The notes beneath the pieces are model-generated. The model had not been told where the DNA came from. It did no database searches and saw only the letters and a list, made by a program, of their open reading frames with translations. DNA of 64,000 bases, from assembly GCA_003254885.1 (NCBI GenBank), contig QANT01006469.1:1-64000 (forward strand), written 5' to 3'. The DNA is from Purshia tridentata (taxonomy: Eukaryota; Streptophyta; Magnoliopsida; Rosales; Rosaceae). Position 1 is the first letter of the stretch; each line of letters opens with the position of its first letter. The position numbers were made by a program, and so were the translations under genes. Positions 11,473-23,490 of this stretch are shown one piece after another.

Positions 11473-12975
11473 ATGGCTTCAGCTCTCCAAGGTATTGTAC
11501 AGAATGGAATTTAATTTTTGTGGGTAAAGTTCAAACTGATGATAAAGAAGGAGAACTTCATATCTGTTCCTCAATGGATTTTAATTTTAATTTTCAGAAA
11601 GTTGTTTGTGAAATTGACTGGTTGTGAATTGTTTTTTCTTTTTTTCTTTTAACAGGGATGTGTGTTGTGATTATGGGTGTCAGTGGTGCTGGGAAATCGT
11701 AAGCCTTAACCTCAGCTTTTGTCCTTTTCTTTTTTAACTTGCTTTAAGAATTTGTTGCCGCATTCGTTAATCTCTGGTCCTCTGCTATTCATTCTAGTCC
11801 TCCATGGCCTTCTGCCATTTTGATTTCAACATCAGTTTGATTTTGATGATTTGGGTCTCTTGTCACCTCCAAGTGATCTACCCAACACTCTGTTATCGTC
11901 CCCTCTCTTTCATGGCCTTCTACGATCATGATTCCCACTTTAGTTTTATAGTTTGTGTCATCTTGGCACCTCTTAATTAATTGAATTTACAAACTGTTGA
12001 AGTGATCCAGCTTATTGTGATACAAGTAAATTATTCATTGTTAAACCTTCACTTAAACAATGTCATTTCCACAGCTTCTATAATTCTATTATTTTTCAAT
12101 CATTGTTGACAAATCACTCTCTTTCCAACCAATTCTAACTTATCATGTCACATTTAACCCTCAAAACTCTAACGCTGATCATTTAATAATGATAGAAGAG
12201 AAGTCCCAATTCATTCCTATTATGCTGTATCTAATGAATGTGCCTTCTTGCATCATTTGTTTTGAATTACATTATTCTTTCCAAAATTTAATATTTATCC
12301 TACAACGTTGCAGTTTCTGCTTCTCATGCGTTTAATATTTTCTTCAACAGCACAATAGGTGAGATGCTGGCAAAGGAGAAAAATTTTAGATTTATTGATG
12401 CTGATGATTTCCACCCAAAATCAAACAAAGGTAATATATGTAGCTTTATATTTTATGTTGGGTTTTCTCTGATTTCCATTGAAAATCAATTTTTTGTTTC
12501 TTCCTGATATGTTCATTGCTTAAAAACAGAAAAGATGAGTAAAGGGATCCCTCTATCAGAAGAAGATCGGATTCCTTGGCTTGAAACACTTCGGAATGCC
12601 TTGAGAGAGAATTTGGTTAATGGTAGAACTGTTATTCTTGGGTGTTCAGCTTTGCAGAACCGATACAGAGAAATTTTAAGATCCGCTGACCCTTTTTATG
12701 AACCCGGAAGTTATGCCAGTTTGGTGAAGTTCATATTGTTGGATGCTCAGGCAGAGGTGCTGGCTGCTAGATTAGAGAAAAGAGTCGTAGAAGGGATGCA
12801 TTTCATGCCACCTGCGCTTTTGCAATCTCAGTTAGACTTGCTTCAGATTCATGATTCTGAGGGGATACTTAAAGTTGATGCTACTCTAAGTCCTCAAAAC
12901 ATAGTAAATACCATTCAACGATTGATTTTTGGCGTTACCCAAAATGTGAGCCAACCTCTCCAAGAATTACATTAG
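11473..12975 (+). CDS. GNTK: Gluconokinase (D-gluconate kinase)
   Basis: Phosphorylates D-gluconate with ATP to 6-phosphogluconate, feeding the oxidative pentose phosphate pathway; the plant enzyme has no obvious transit peptide here and is probably cytosolic. Exons 11473-11491, 11656-11698, 12351-12430 and 12530-12975 give 195 aa, normal for GntK. The P-loop GVSGAGKST is at residues 14-22 and is split by intron 2 between the Lys-Ser codons and Thr. Next come FIDADDFHP and an EKMSKGIPLSEEDR-PWL motif typical of gluconokinases, then ACSALQ-like GCSALQNRYR and the C-terminal HFMPPALLQSQLDLL. Only 19 nt of coding sequence lie in exon 1. Closest named relative from memory is At2g16790. Confidence 0.93.
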
Positions 12976-13982
12976 GCCTCTTTGGTAGCCGCCTAGCAGG
13001 GAAATGAAGACTTCCCATCAAACTCGGTTCTGGCAACTTTTTAATGTAAGAAAAAATGGCACTTTAAATAAGACTGATTGTTTGGTCGATCGTATTGATC
13101 TTCATGAACTTCTTCTGCTTAATTTTCTGTTGCCATGTTTGGTGGTACACCTTAACCACATTTGACCATTTTGACTCTGTGCCATTTGAAATCAAATCAC
13201 GGAAGAAGGAACCAACATGAATTCAATAAAATGAAAGGCACATGTTGACGTAGTTGGAACCATATTGACTCTGTGCAAAACTGTTTGAAAATAAGTAGGT
13301 GAAAGATAACCAACAATGTAGAACAGTAGATGAAAGGCTTTCAGTCAATCCCCATTTCTGTGCAAGGCAGAAATTAATCCCCATTTCTCAGCAGAAAACA
13401 TTCGTTAAATCTAATTTCCAGAAATAAATAAGGTCCTCCATGTTCCTTTCCTGGTGTAGTCTCTTCTATACAGAGTTCATTGACTATAAAGGTAAGGGAA
13501 AATTCAAAGTAATTAAGAGATCCACGTCTTCTGACAAGTTTTACAAGATGATGAGTTTCCTCTCTATCTTGAGCACCCATTGCATGACATAGGAAGTGAC
13601 TCATTTGCATGTTATATCTTAATTCAAGTAAATATAAGACGACGTTCTTTTAACGGTTTAACCACGGACGAGGAAAAAATATGACAGGCCAGAGAAAATG
13701 AGGAAACACAGAAAGTTAATGTGGTTCGGCAATTTGCCTACGTCCACAGGTAGGAGATTTAAATCCACTACTGACTAATAATTACAAGGATTTCCTACCA
13801 CTCTTATACAGGGGAATTTTACAAAGAATATGGACTGAGATTGTCTTTGTGCACGTTTGAAAGACGTTTGATGAAAGAGAAGTTAAAAACACAACAAACT
13901 ATTTCATCCTGGTTCAGCATCACAACTGTTTCTGGTTCATCACAACTATTTCATTCTGATGATGTAATTCCTCATGACTTGA
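12976..13982. other. Intergenic between convergent gluconokinase and CDC20
   Basis: The two genes are tail to tail, so this holds both 3' UTRs. The part from about 13640 resembles a degraded LTR-type fragment, listed separately. No gene is supported; a short minus-strand frame near 13374-13610 has no recognisable protein. Confidence 0.5.
13640..13960. mobile_element. Possible fossil LTR-retroelement fragment
   Basis: The block around 13715-13750 contains GTGGTTCGGCAATTTGCC followed by TACGTCCAC, a phrase I associate with LTRs of plant Copia-type elements. It is followed by short internal repeats of a TTCATC-TGGTTCA-type word. No coding parts, paired end repeats or target duplication could be seen. 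If real it is an old, broken piece or solo-LTR remnant, between two genes' 3' ends. Confidence 0.3.
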
Positions 13983-15954
13983 TCAGCGGATACGACTCAA
14001 ATTAGCAAAAGGCTCACGGTTAACAGCTTTGGGAGCTTGTTTAGCCACCTCGGGGACCCCAAAAACATTCCAGAATCTCAGTGTTTCATCAGCAGCTGCT
14101 GATGCCACGGTGCAACCATCTGGGCTCTGAAGACATTTACAACATAAAAAGATTTAGTTTGTTGTCTGAGAGGAAACATGATTTATAATAAATCATTCAG
14201 GTTGTTAATGACTGATTCATTACCTGCGCCATATAAAGAACTCTGGAAGTATGGCCAGTGAGTTCTGCCATTTTAACCATTGAAGGGTATTTCCAAAGAG
14301 TAAGCTGATTCTGGGTAAACCCATGTGAGCTAAGCAGTTCTCGTTCATTCTTGTTCCATAGCAAAGAACAAACCTGAGAGCCAGTGTCGATTGAGTTCAC
14401 ACATGCACCAGTGTGAGTATTCCAGAACTTTATGCACCGGTCACCCCCGCCTCCACCAGAAGCTAGCAAATTGCCCTGGAAAGGACACCAAGCAAGGGCT
14501 TTTACAGCAGCAGTATGGTCCTCAAGCCTGTGAAGCCACTGTGTTGGTGAATTTGAAGATGCCACTGATCTGTCCCATATATAGAGGAGGTTATCATTTC
14601 CTCCACTTGCTAATTGCTGGCCTGAAGCCGACCATTTAAGCCCACAAACCTCTTGTTCATGTCCCCTGTATGTCTCAACAATGTGAGATCTAATTCTTAC
14701 ATCATTATTAACGATACAACCATCCATTCCTCCAGTTGTAAGAACGTGATTGTTCCATGCCAATGAGCCTACTCGCGATCTGTGGCAATCTCTCAAAGTT
14801 CTCAGCTGCAGAAACATCAACCATAAACAACATTAGCACAGTATAATATAATGGAAAGGGAGGAATATGAAAAGTACAAGGATAAAGATAACAAACCTGT
14901 CGATTGGCAGTTGAGTCCCATAATTGTACTTCGGAATTGTTCAGTCCAATGGCAATGTGCTTACCATCGGGAGCCCAACTGACGCTGGTAACAGGTCCGA
15001 CTTCCTCATCAAATGTGGCCAGTTCCGAAGTTGAACCATCATTAGCATCCCACAAATAAACCGTACTCCCAAGAGCTATTGCAAGAACATTGCAGCTACC
15101 CCAATCCAACAAATTCAGGTAATAATCATCCACAAGGTCAGGAGCATCCAATGTCCTCTCTGAAGTCTGCATATATCAAATCACAAGTAGTTAGACCACA
15201 AGAAATGCTTTTGGCACATAACAACTTCGAAAATTGAAATAAACAAGTTGAAGCAATATTAATCCATAAGATCAAATAAAAAATACGCACTTGAGGAATG
15301 TGTCTGCGGGCCTTTGCTGGTTTATCCTGTGGTAGAGAAGAGAAGAACTCCCTTGGGATCGGCTCTACTGGGGTAGGAGGCTTGTTCTTGAAAGCAAGGA
15401 TTCGAGGCCGATTCATGTTGAAGGCTTCTGCCAAGTGCTTCTGATAGGCTTCTCTAGATGGGGAAGAGCTCATAGCTGGGTTTTCCTTACCTTTCCTGCC
15501 TTCAGTGAGCATGTAGTGTGCATAATCGAAATCCATTGCTGATCGGTTTGGTATGAATCTGTCCAACTGGTAGTCACAAAAAAGAGTACATCAGAACATC
15601 AAATAAAAGAATGAAACTGAAACCCTTTTTTGCATAATCAAATTAAGATTAAAATTATATTTCAAATTCAATTTTTAAAATTATAATAAAATCAAGATTA
15701 TATTTTGAATTCGGAGGCCCCGAAACCCTAATATCTACAAGATAAAGCCCAATTAATAACGAAAATCCCAATTCAAGGTAAAACCGACCCCTAATTAAGC
15801 TATTAACCATACACATGGAACCCTAATAAAGATATCTGATTGCAACGAAACTTACATTTTCCCGGGAATTCCTTCTCTGAAGAAACTGTTCTTGAAGAGG
15901 GCACCTAGACTGTGACTTCAAGGTAGATGAAGAATTCATTGATCCTGCATCCAT
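13983..15954 (-). CDS. CDC20: CDC20, activator of the anaphase-promoting complex
   Basis: WD40 substrate adaptor that activates the APC/C ubiquitin ligase and is the target of the spindle checkpoint. Exons (minus strand, 5' to 3'): 15856-15954, 15291-15566, 14897-15166, 14224-14805 and 13983-14126, giving 456 aa in the five-exon layout usual for plant CDC20. The C-box DRFIPNR is at residues 35-41, which bind APC/C. A KEN box is at 60-62, and LAFKNKPP and PREFFSSLP follow in the linker. Seven WD blades run from about 130 to 430 (VYLWDA, VQLWDS, LYIWDR, IKFWNT, LTLWKYP, LRFWNVF visible). The protein ends in Ile-Arg, the tail that docks on APC/C. An upstream inverted pair of MSA-like elements suggests G2/M expression. 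Confidence 0.96.
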
Positions 15955-16189
15955 TTTGTTTAATACGCACAAAAGAATATATATATAGATATGTATATCG
16001 CAAAAGAGGACAATAAGAAAGAAACAGAGAGCAAATTTGAAAAAACTCTGAAAAAATATTGATCAGTGTATAAAAACCAGAGCCTGCAAAAGAGAGTTAG
16101 ATTAAGAAACCCAAAACGAAGTTATAACTGCACAGAAAAGAGAGTTGGAGGCCCGTTATTAGATCACTGAGCGTTACAAAGAACTGCGT

Positions 16190-16190
<1 letters not shown>

Positions 16191-16221
<31 letters not shown>
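16191..16221. repeat. (GA)n microsatellite upstream of CDC20
   Basis: About 15 GA units, probably in the CDC20 leader or core promoter. Confidence 0.9.
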
Positions 16222-16224
<3 letters not shown>

Positions 16225-16328
16225 GCAATATTAGGTCGAATCAGTGAGTATATATGTATGATTACGCTGCATTTTATACGTGTTTGGATCTAATTTCAGA
16301 AGGAATATTTCGGATTTGGAAAACCCTG

Positions 16329-16356
16329 CAACGGCTACATTTCATGGAGCCGTTGT
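16329..16356 (-). promoter_or_regulatory. Inverted pair of MSA-like (MYB3R) elements
   Basis: CAACGGCT at 16329-16336 is mirrored exactly by AGCCGTTG at 16348-16355 with an 11-base spacer. The forward copy extends to CAACGGCTA, matching the core of the mitosis-specific activator element (YAACGGYYA) bound by three-repeat MYB factors. It lies about 375-400 bases before the CDC20 start codon. The placement fits a G2/M gene. Confidence 0.65.
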
Positions 16357-17053
16357 AATCTAATGGGACAAAAAAGCCCCTGTGATTCCGCCATCAATAG
16401 TCAGACCATCCACATCCAGGTGTACTCTAGTAAATAGATCATTTGCCACATACCCATTGGTCAAATACAGACTACATTTCTTTTGTTTTTGGCCACAAAA
16501 TACAGGCTACATTTCAGCGCACCGTATAGTTGGAATCTGCAAATCAGGCAAAAAAAAAAAAAATCTATCATCTTAAAAATCAAGATAAAAAAGTAAACTA
16601 TACTAATGTACTTATATTGTGTCAATTTTAACAAAATATTTCCGTTATTCCATATATTTCTGCCAAATTAATAGCAAACTAGATAATCAAGAATGAGGAC
16701 AAAGTTTGCCAATCCATCCATTCCATGCAATATGCCTGAATCTCTATACTTGGAGAAACTACTGCTACTACTACTACCATTTTCTTTAGGTTCAAATAAT
16801 ACATACAGCTCACACATTGTGTTTCGTGGACAATGTCAAGTGGTTGGTATCTACAAAATACAAACCTAATGAACCCTACCGACAAAACCAATACAGTGAT
16901 TTTACCTAATGCTACCAATACAACAGACACACGAAAAAACTACCAATTTCCTACAATGCCAACCATAACATCTTCAAAGAACTGATCATACGTAGTCGCA
17001 TAGCATAATGTCTAGTGATGGAACAGGAATAACTGAACCACAATATCCACAAA

Positions 17054-19048
17054 TCATGTGAATTGCCGTCTCATATATGTGTCTTCATGGACAAAAACCG
17101 GTTCTTGAGTATTATTCTGTGGTGGGAACTGGGGTTGCCCCATAGCTACTGCCCCCTGATTAGGAACTGAACTTCCCCATGTATTGCTACTGTTCTTGGC
17201 TGAAATTAGGGTGACATAATAGAGAATTCCTAGTGCCACACTTGAAAGGGACAAAATGGCACCTCCAGCAAACACTCCGGGTTTCACAACATAACAGTAG
17301 TAGTTGCCAAAGTACATGCTTTCTAGACCATGTCGATCATTAAGTGCAGCACCAGTGAGCAGCAGAAGAAACGCTATAACAAAAGTGAACCTGCACCAGT
17401 GTGGAGTGTGGGGTAAAACACATGCATTGTTAATCCATTTTAAACTGATATACAAGTTGCACGCCAACTGAAGTGCACAGTTAGATACACCCAAAATAAG
17501 AGGGGATAGAAGTATCAATGCTTTTTGGAAAAACAAAACATGTGCATGTGCTTTTTAACTAGAAAACAACAACAGCAGCAGGAGCAACAATAAGAAACTG
17601 GCAAGAAAATGGACTCACCAATCTTGTTTTAGCATTTCAGCCTGTCAAGGTAAAAACCCTCAAAAACAAGCATGCTCAGCCTAAGTCATTTCCTCATGAT
17701 AATATAATTTCACAAAGGGTGATACTAAATAGTATCAAAAAGGAAGAAGTGTTCTATCACCAAGTTGTATTGTAAGTTACCAGGAAACAACGAAGCAGAC
17801 CAGGGCTATCGCCCAGTTAGAGTTGGAAGGATGGGGGCTCCTCTTGCAACAAATGCACCCTGTTGAAACATTTATAATTATTTGAGCTACCATAAGAGCC
17901 ACTGCAGCAGTTACACCAAGAGGGAGAGCTGGGCTCCGAGGGTATTCACATTGAGTAGCAGAGACAAATTGAACCTGAGAACCCTGTAGGAGCATAAAAT
18001 TAAAGTAAGATCAGAACAATTTCAGCATCATTTCCATCATACAAACTAAGAGTAGTGTTGACAAAGAATATAAGAGGTCAACCAAGAAAAAATCTAACCA
18101 CCACATCAGAGATACTTGTTTAAAGTTTAAGCAATCTCTCCAAAGTTCATACTGAAAAATGACTTATGAGCATATCTAAACAGATTGAGGTCTACCAACA
18201 ACAAACCGCCAGATAGGAAGGGAATCCATACTCTCTCTCCAACTCTCACACAGACACAACTCTTCCCGCACCCTCATTTTGGAACCAAAAAGTTCAAGCA
18301 TTAAAATAAAATAAAGACTTGAAGTTCATGTAAAAAATTTATCCCGTTAACCTCCATCTCAGATTCTCACACGGACACAGCTTTTTCTGCACCCTCATTT
18401 TGGAACCCGAAGTTCAAGCCTTAAAATCAACTAAATAGGAGCGGAGAAGGGGGAAAATGCTGAAGTGGCTAAGAAAAAATAAATAAATTTGTTATCAAGC
18501 TAAACTAAATAGAAGCGGACAGTGCCAAATATAAATTAAAAGATGTCCCATCTTTCCCAGCAGGAAGTTGAAAGCAAACGCAGTAGAAGCAAGAAAAATA
18601 ATCAAAAGGAGTGAATTAAATGCAACAAAAGAAACCATCTAAAATTATTCTCCATTTGATCCAAGCAAATAAGAAATTAAAGCGTCAAACTTGGAAAATT
18701 TTCGCCCTTAAGCGTTCACTCTACCATGTCTAATACAGCTCCATGGCTTGGTTTTTAGAATAATCCAAAGGTGAACCAAATAAAAGACTATATAAAACGA
18801 AATTACTCTTTCACTTTCCTCAGTTTTCCGAGCAATCAAACGGAGGGATAGTACATAAACAGAAAATAAACAATTTTAAAGTAACCAATGTGAGGGAAAA
18901 AAAAAAAAAACAAGAAGATCTAAGCACAACCCAGTTCACTTTTTGACTGTACCTTGATTCTTGTTGCCTCAGCACCAAAACCAGTAGCAGCTGATAAGAG
19001 CCCCAATAATCCCACTGCGCAGCACACCAACAGTACCTTCCTCTCCAT
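17054..19048 (-). CDS. DUF1218 four-transmembrane protein (MWL/VCC-like family)
   Basis: Small membrane protein of the plant DUF1218 family, which includes the MWL lignin-related and VCC/DEAL leaf and vein patterning proteins; the molecular function is unknown. Exons 18953-19048, 17781-17983 and 17054-17390 give 211 aa. Residues 5-24 are a hydrophobic signal or first membrane segment. Further segments cover LGVTAAVALMVAQIIINV, the FVIAFLLLLTGAAL stretch and GGAILSLSSVALGILYYVTL. Conserved Cys residues occur in CEYPRSPALPLG, GCICCKR and YYCYVVKPG, as is usual for the family. The C-terminal 45 residues are polar and probably cytosolic. Intron 1 (about 970 bases) carries an internal imperfect duplication. 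All introns are GT-AG. Confidence 0.85.
18242..18427. repeat. Imperfect direct repeat in DUF1218 intron 1
   Basis: A block of about 65 bases at 18242-18307 recurs at 18363-18427, offset about 121 bases. Both share CTCACAC-GACACA, GCACCCTCATTTTGGAAC and AGTTCAAGC-TTAAAAT. A shorter word, AACTAAATAG-AGCGGA, also recurs near 18430 and 18503. Divergence suggests an old local duplication. Confidence 0.75.
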
Positions 19049-20331
19049 CTCGCTCTCCAAAATCTCTACTCTCACTCCTTCTCCCCTTTCGCTATCTGGG
19101 CGTAAAGTTTGCTTCTTTGTCTGAAGGGAAACGTAAAGGTAGGGAGTACTTTGGTATGGATGTGGAAGATGAGGAGCTCAGGAACAATACAATCGAATAA
19201 GTTGAGAACGCCAAAAGATGAAAAAAAGTTAAAGCTATAATGTTCTTCGCTTACAATGGATTGAAACTATAGTGCCACGCATTTATATTATAATATAATT
19301 TTGCTACCTATTTGATATTATAATATAAATTATCATCCTCCAATTAATATGTGATGTTTTGTACACATATTTGTCATGAATCATGATTACTTTTATATAG
19401 TAAAGATAAAATGAAATGAAAATTGCAAAAAAGTTGGTTTGTTTACTTAGTTTTGACTAAGTTTGAAGTATGAAGCATGCCATACAAAGTGTTTAAGACA
19501 TTCTATAGATACGGTTTGTATTTTATAATTATTTTTGTCATCTGTATTTTTTTTTATTATGTAAGCATCCCTCTTGGAGTAATATTATTCATTTGTCACA
19601 TATTTAAGTCTAATTGATAGATTGACTTATGTTATATGCATTGACTTTTCAATGCTTTAGAATAAGATGAATAATAACAATTTCTTGTAAATTACTGGAT
19701 TGTATATGTTAAAAAAAAACTTACCAACCAGATATAGCCACGTCATGTTTGACATATAGAAGATACATATATTAAATTGATTTATATTTCAAGTAAAATT
19801 ATAAATATATATTTTATTATTATCTGAGATTTTCTCATTTTTGTTATATAGTTTGAGCTGTTCAATGAGCCCATGTGCAGATACTTAGGAATCGTCAAAA
19901 TCTATAGTTTATAACACCTCTGGCTTTGGGCATTAAATATTTATGAAATGTATAATCTTCCAAAGTTTGAGAGAAAAATATTTTTTAAACATATAAAATG
20001 ATATCTACATTGGTCTGATCTTCTTCGAAAGATGAAGCAAAAATCTGACATAAACTATAGAGAAAACTAAAGATATAAAGATTGTTGGTAATAAATCAAG
20101 TTTTCAAGTTTGTGATTTATTTCTATAAGAAACCAGTGATTCTTCCTCTGTAAAAACAAATAATTCTTCTTTTGAAATCCGATTCATCTTTGTGATTCAT
20201 ATTTACTCCCCAAAATATAGCATCAAAATCCCATTTAGTAAGCTAACTCTATAAAAAAAATATGAAAAGGAAAAGTACTTTTTATGAACATCAAACATAG
20301 GAACTGCAAGCTTAGACAATAGTACAATACT
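19049..20331. other. AT-rich intergenic region
   Basis: This holds the DUF1218 promoter (19049 to roughly 19250) and the B3 gene's 3' region. The centre is very AT-rich with many short homopolymers. I found no convincing gene, terminal inverted repeats or RNA gene. Confidence 0.5.
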
Positions 20332-22999
20332 TCAGTTTGAACGCGTGTTGATTGGCCTAGCATATTCACTTACACGAAATATTGAAACTTTCAGCACAAA
20401 TTCCTTACTACTGATCAGCTCAAACACACAAACATCTCCTTCCTTTAAATCATTGTCCATGGAGAATGCGCTCCATCCCTCACTTATCTTTTTCATCCCA
20501 CGTTGAGCCTTCAAGTTCTTGTAAGTGCAGCGTACACGCCACTGCTTTCCATTAGAAGCCTCAAGTTTAATGAAGGTTGGACTTGCAAGCATATGATTCT
20601 TAACGAATTCAGTAGGCACAAGCTGCACACAAAAAAAAATTTGCAACTAATTTAGCTTAATTTTAGTTAAAACTGAAAGACTTCAAGAGCATATTGTGTG
20701 TCTTTACCACGACTTTCAATATGTTATAATAGCGCATGATAGCCAGAAAAGAAGGATTTTTAGGCTTAAATGCTCTGGCAACGCAGACTGCCCTCTTGGT
20801 TTCTTTGGACATGACCAAATTTTTTAATTTAAAAGAAAGATACATAGTACTATTATCGAGAATTCCTGCATTTTCTTCACGTTCCACAGACAACTCGTGT
20901 GCTCGGGAGGTTCCATTTTCATTCAATATGATTTGCTCTGGTTTTATGTCTGCCTCCTCATCTTCATATGTATGTCTTTTGTTCCTATTCTCACAGGCAG
21001 GCTGAAATTCTGAATACTTCAAGGATGCAGCAGTTTTGTTCCTTTTCTCATCAACCATGCCTGCATATTCAGCTTCGCGAAATACTGAAACTTTTAGCAC
21101 ACCATCCTTGTTTTTGATTAGCTCAAAGAGGCAGACATCTCCTGGCTCCAAATTATTCTCTTTCAAAAACTCAGTGCACCCCCCCTTGCCAATTCTTGTA
21201 ACTGCATAGGAACCATCAGACGAAAAGCATCGGACATCCCACTGCTTTCCATTAGAATCCTGAAGTTTGATGGATTCTGACCACCCACTCAAATACTTTT
21301 TAGCAAACTCACTAGGCACATGCTGCACAAATGAAACAAAAAGCATGAAAGTAAGCATACACTAGCATATTTCTGTGAAACTTAAAACTTTAAAGAATAC
21401 ATCATACTGTCTGGCTTACCAGATAGTGCATAACGAAACTATATGACCGCAATATCACGCTGAAAAAGGGATTTTTTGGCTTGACCATTCTGGCAGCATG
21501 GATCACCTTCTCACTTTCTTTGGACGTCATATTGCATCTTCTAGGAGAAGCGTAAGATAATGTGTTACTTATAAGAGACAATTCTTTATCGTCATTCTGT
21601 TTTGTTGGTAACTCATGTGAGCAAGGCATTCTATTTTCATTCAAATTGGCTTGCTTTGATTTCTTCACATTACTCAAGTCTATTATGTCTGCCTCATCTT
21701 CATGGTTCAAATTTTTTCTCCTTGTCTCATTTAGCAAGCACTCCATGGAAGCAGCACCTCTTTTGAGACACTTGTTGAGTCTCAAGCCAGACTCCAAAGA
21801 ATGCCTGACCTGATTTTGCTGAGACATTGGTTTGTGCCTTTTCCTGGTGGAAGCATCTTCCATTTGATCTACACATTTTCCTTTGATGAAGGCATGAGAA
21901 GGGGGAGTTGTGGCATCCAAAACTTCTATAGAGTCATCATCATCTTCCACACCCTCTTCATGAAACCCATTACAATGCACATCAGAATTGTGTTCTTGAT
22001 TGCTACTTTGACCAATACATGGGTAGTCAATCTCAGAAGCTGACCTATCAAAAATACAAACATGAAATTTTGAATCCCCTTCATATCTAAAGACCAACAA
22101 GTGCCCATAACAAAGAGAATGGTATTCTGCAAATTCCTGCCAACCGTCGACAAACCAAATCTCTCTCTTAGCTCTTTTCAAACCCACTTGCCAAACACGA
22201 CCAGTGGGAACAGTAAGTGTAGCCACATTAGAGAGTTCGTTCTCAAATTCCCTTGCAAACTTTTCTGGGATCCTCTACAGGCACCAAAATAAGTTAAAGA
22301 CTCTGTTATTTCTTTTTTGGCCTCAAGTTAGAGGCTGTTAGTTCCATAGAAAAATGGAAATGTATTTCTTAAATTGTAAAAAGAAATCGAAATCGAAACC
22401 TAAACCAAATACAAAAACAAAACACAAAGGTTTTAACTTTTCAAATTTTAATTCACAATTCACAATTCACAAGCAGAAAACAAAAACTCAACAGAAAGCC
22501 AAAGCGAAAGAAAGAAAGGCTTTTTAATCTTTCAAAATCGTACAATTTCTTAGTTAATGGCATGCAAAGTGTATCACTTTTACAAGAACACTTGTTTCAA
22601 CTCAAAGTTCTGATGTAAGTAATCGTTTTTGAAATGCATGTCAAGCAATGGTGATTACCAGGAGACAAAATAAAAAGTTCATAACAAAACACCTCAAGCA
22701 TTGAAAAAAGGCACTGATTTTAACCTTTAATAGGAAAAAAAGAAAACAAATTGATAATAATAATACGCAATCAACACACAGACACACGCTATGTCGACGC
22801 AAATCATTCTTCGGGATTTTCCAAGTAACCAAACAGAGCATAACATGATTGTTACCAGTTTCTGGTCGTCAATGTTGGAGGAAGCTATTATCTTGAAAAA
22901 TTTGCGCGGTATGTTTGCCGTCGAATCGGACGGCGGGAGATCATTCTCTTCAGTCCCCATTCCCCCCAGGTGAGTCTTTGGCGTAGTCGCCGTTGCCAT
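20332..22999 (-). CDS. B3 domain-containing protein with three B3 domains (REM/VRN1-like)
   Basis: Predicted nuclear DNA-binding protein of the REM family; relatives such as VRN1 act in flowering and vernalisation, but this gene's role is unknown. Exons 22856-22999, 21420-22274, 20708-21322 and 20332-20622 give 634 aa. B3-1 starts IPRKFFKII in exon 1 and continues through RIPEKFAREF, FVDGWQEFAEYHSL and FHVCIFD. Each later B3 starts with the conserved PKNP block at the end of one exon and continues after the intron: HVPSEFAKKYL to KVSVFREAEYA, and LVPTEFVKNHM to KVSIFRVSEYA. The linkers are acidic and Lys-rich. Linker plus domain is visibly duplicated. The start could instead be the Met at 23017 or the later in-frame MGTEEND. 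Confidence 0.87.
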
Positions 23000-23490
23000 T
23001 CCAACGAAATTAACCAAAAGCTTTGCTTTGGAGTTTGGAGTCTGAATTTTGGTCGACCGCAGTGACTACAAAGCTCAGGGGCATTGGACGTCTCGTGTTT
23101 TGTGGGATTTTGTTCTTCATTTATCAAGATTTGGGCTTTGGCGGTTTGACGAAGGCCCATGATTACAGACTTCCTTCTTTGGTTGAAATTGTTGGGAAAT
23201 TGATATCAATCAGATTAGGACGCAATTAAAGGCATTTACGAATTTGACCTTGCCCCTTTTTTTGTCAATGCTATGGATCTCAAATTTAAATTCAAGTGAT
23301 GTAGCAATGCATATGTGACTATTTTACTTGGTTTAAAATGAATGAATCTTAATGTTATGTAATTTGGGATCCACATTCCAAACAAAGATCCCTAGCACAA
23401 CTCAACTCCATATTGTTTTTAGAAGAATCGGCTGTTATATAATTGTACACGATTGAGGGTATATTTGGAATAAAAGGTTAAGTAAGAATG
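23000..23490. other. B3 gene promoter and ENH1 3' region
   Basis: A 490-base spacer between two minus-strand genes. The right part probably holds ENH1 3' UTR, the left part the B3 promoter and leader. No gene or clear element is seen. Confidence 0.45.

Larger units (their letters stand above)
15955..17053. promoter_or_regulatory. CDC20 promoter and leader; DUF1218 gene 3' region
   Basis: From the CDC20 side: a GA-repeat leader at 16191-16221, then an inverted MSA-like pair at 16329-16356. From about 16600 to 17053 lies the probable 3' UTR of the next minus-strand gene. No other gene is seen. Confidence 0.55.
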
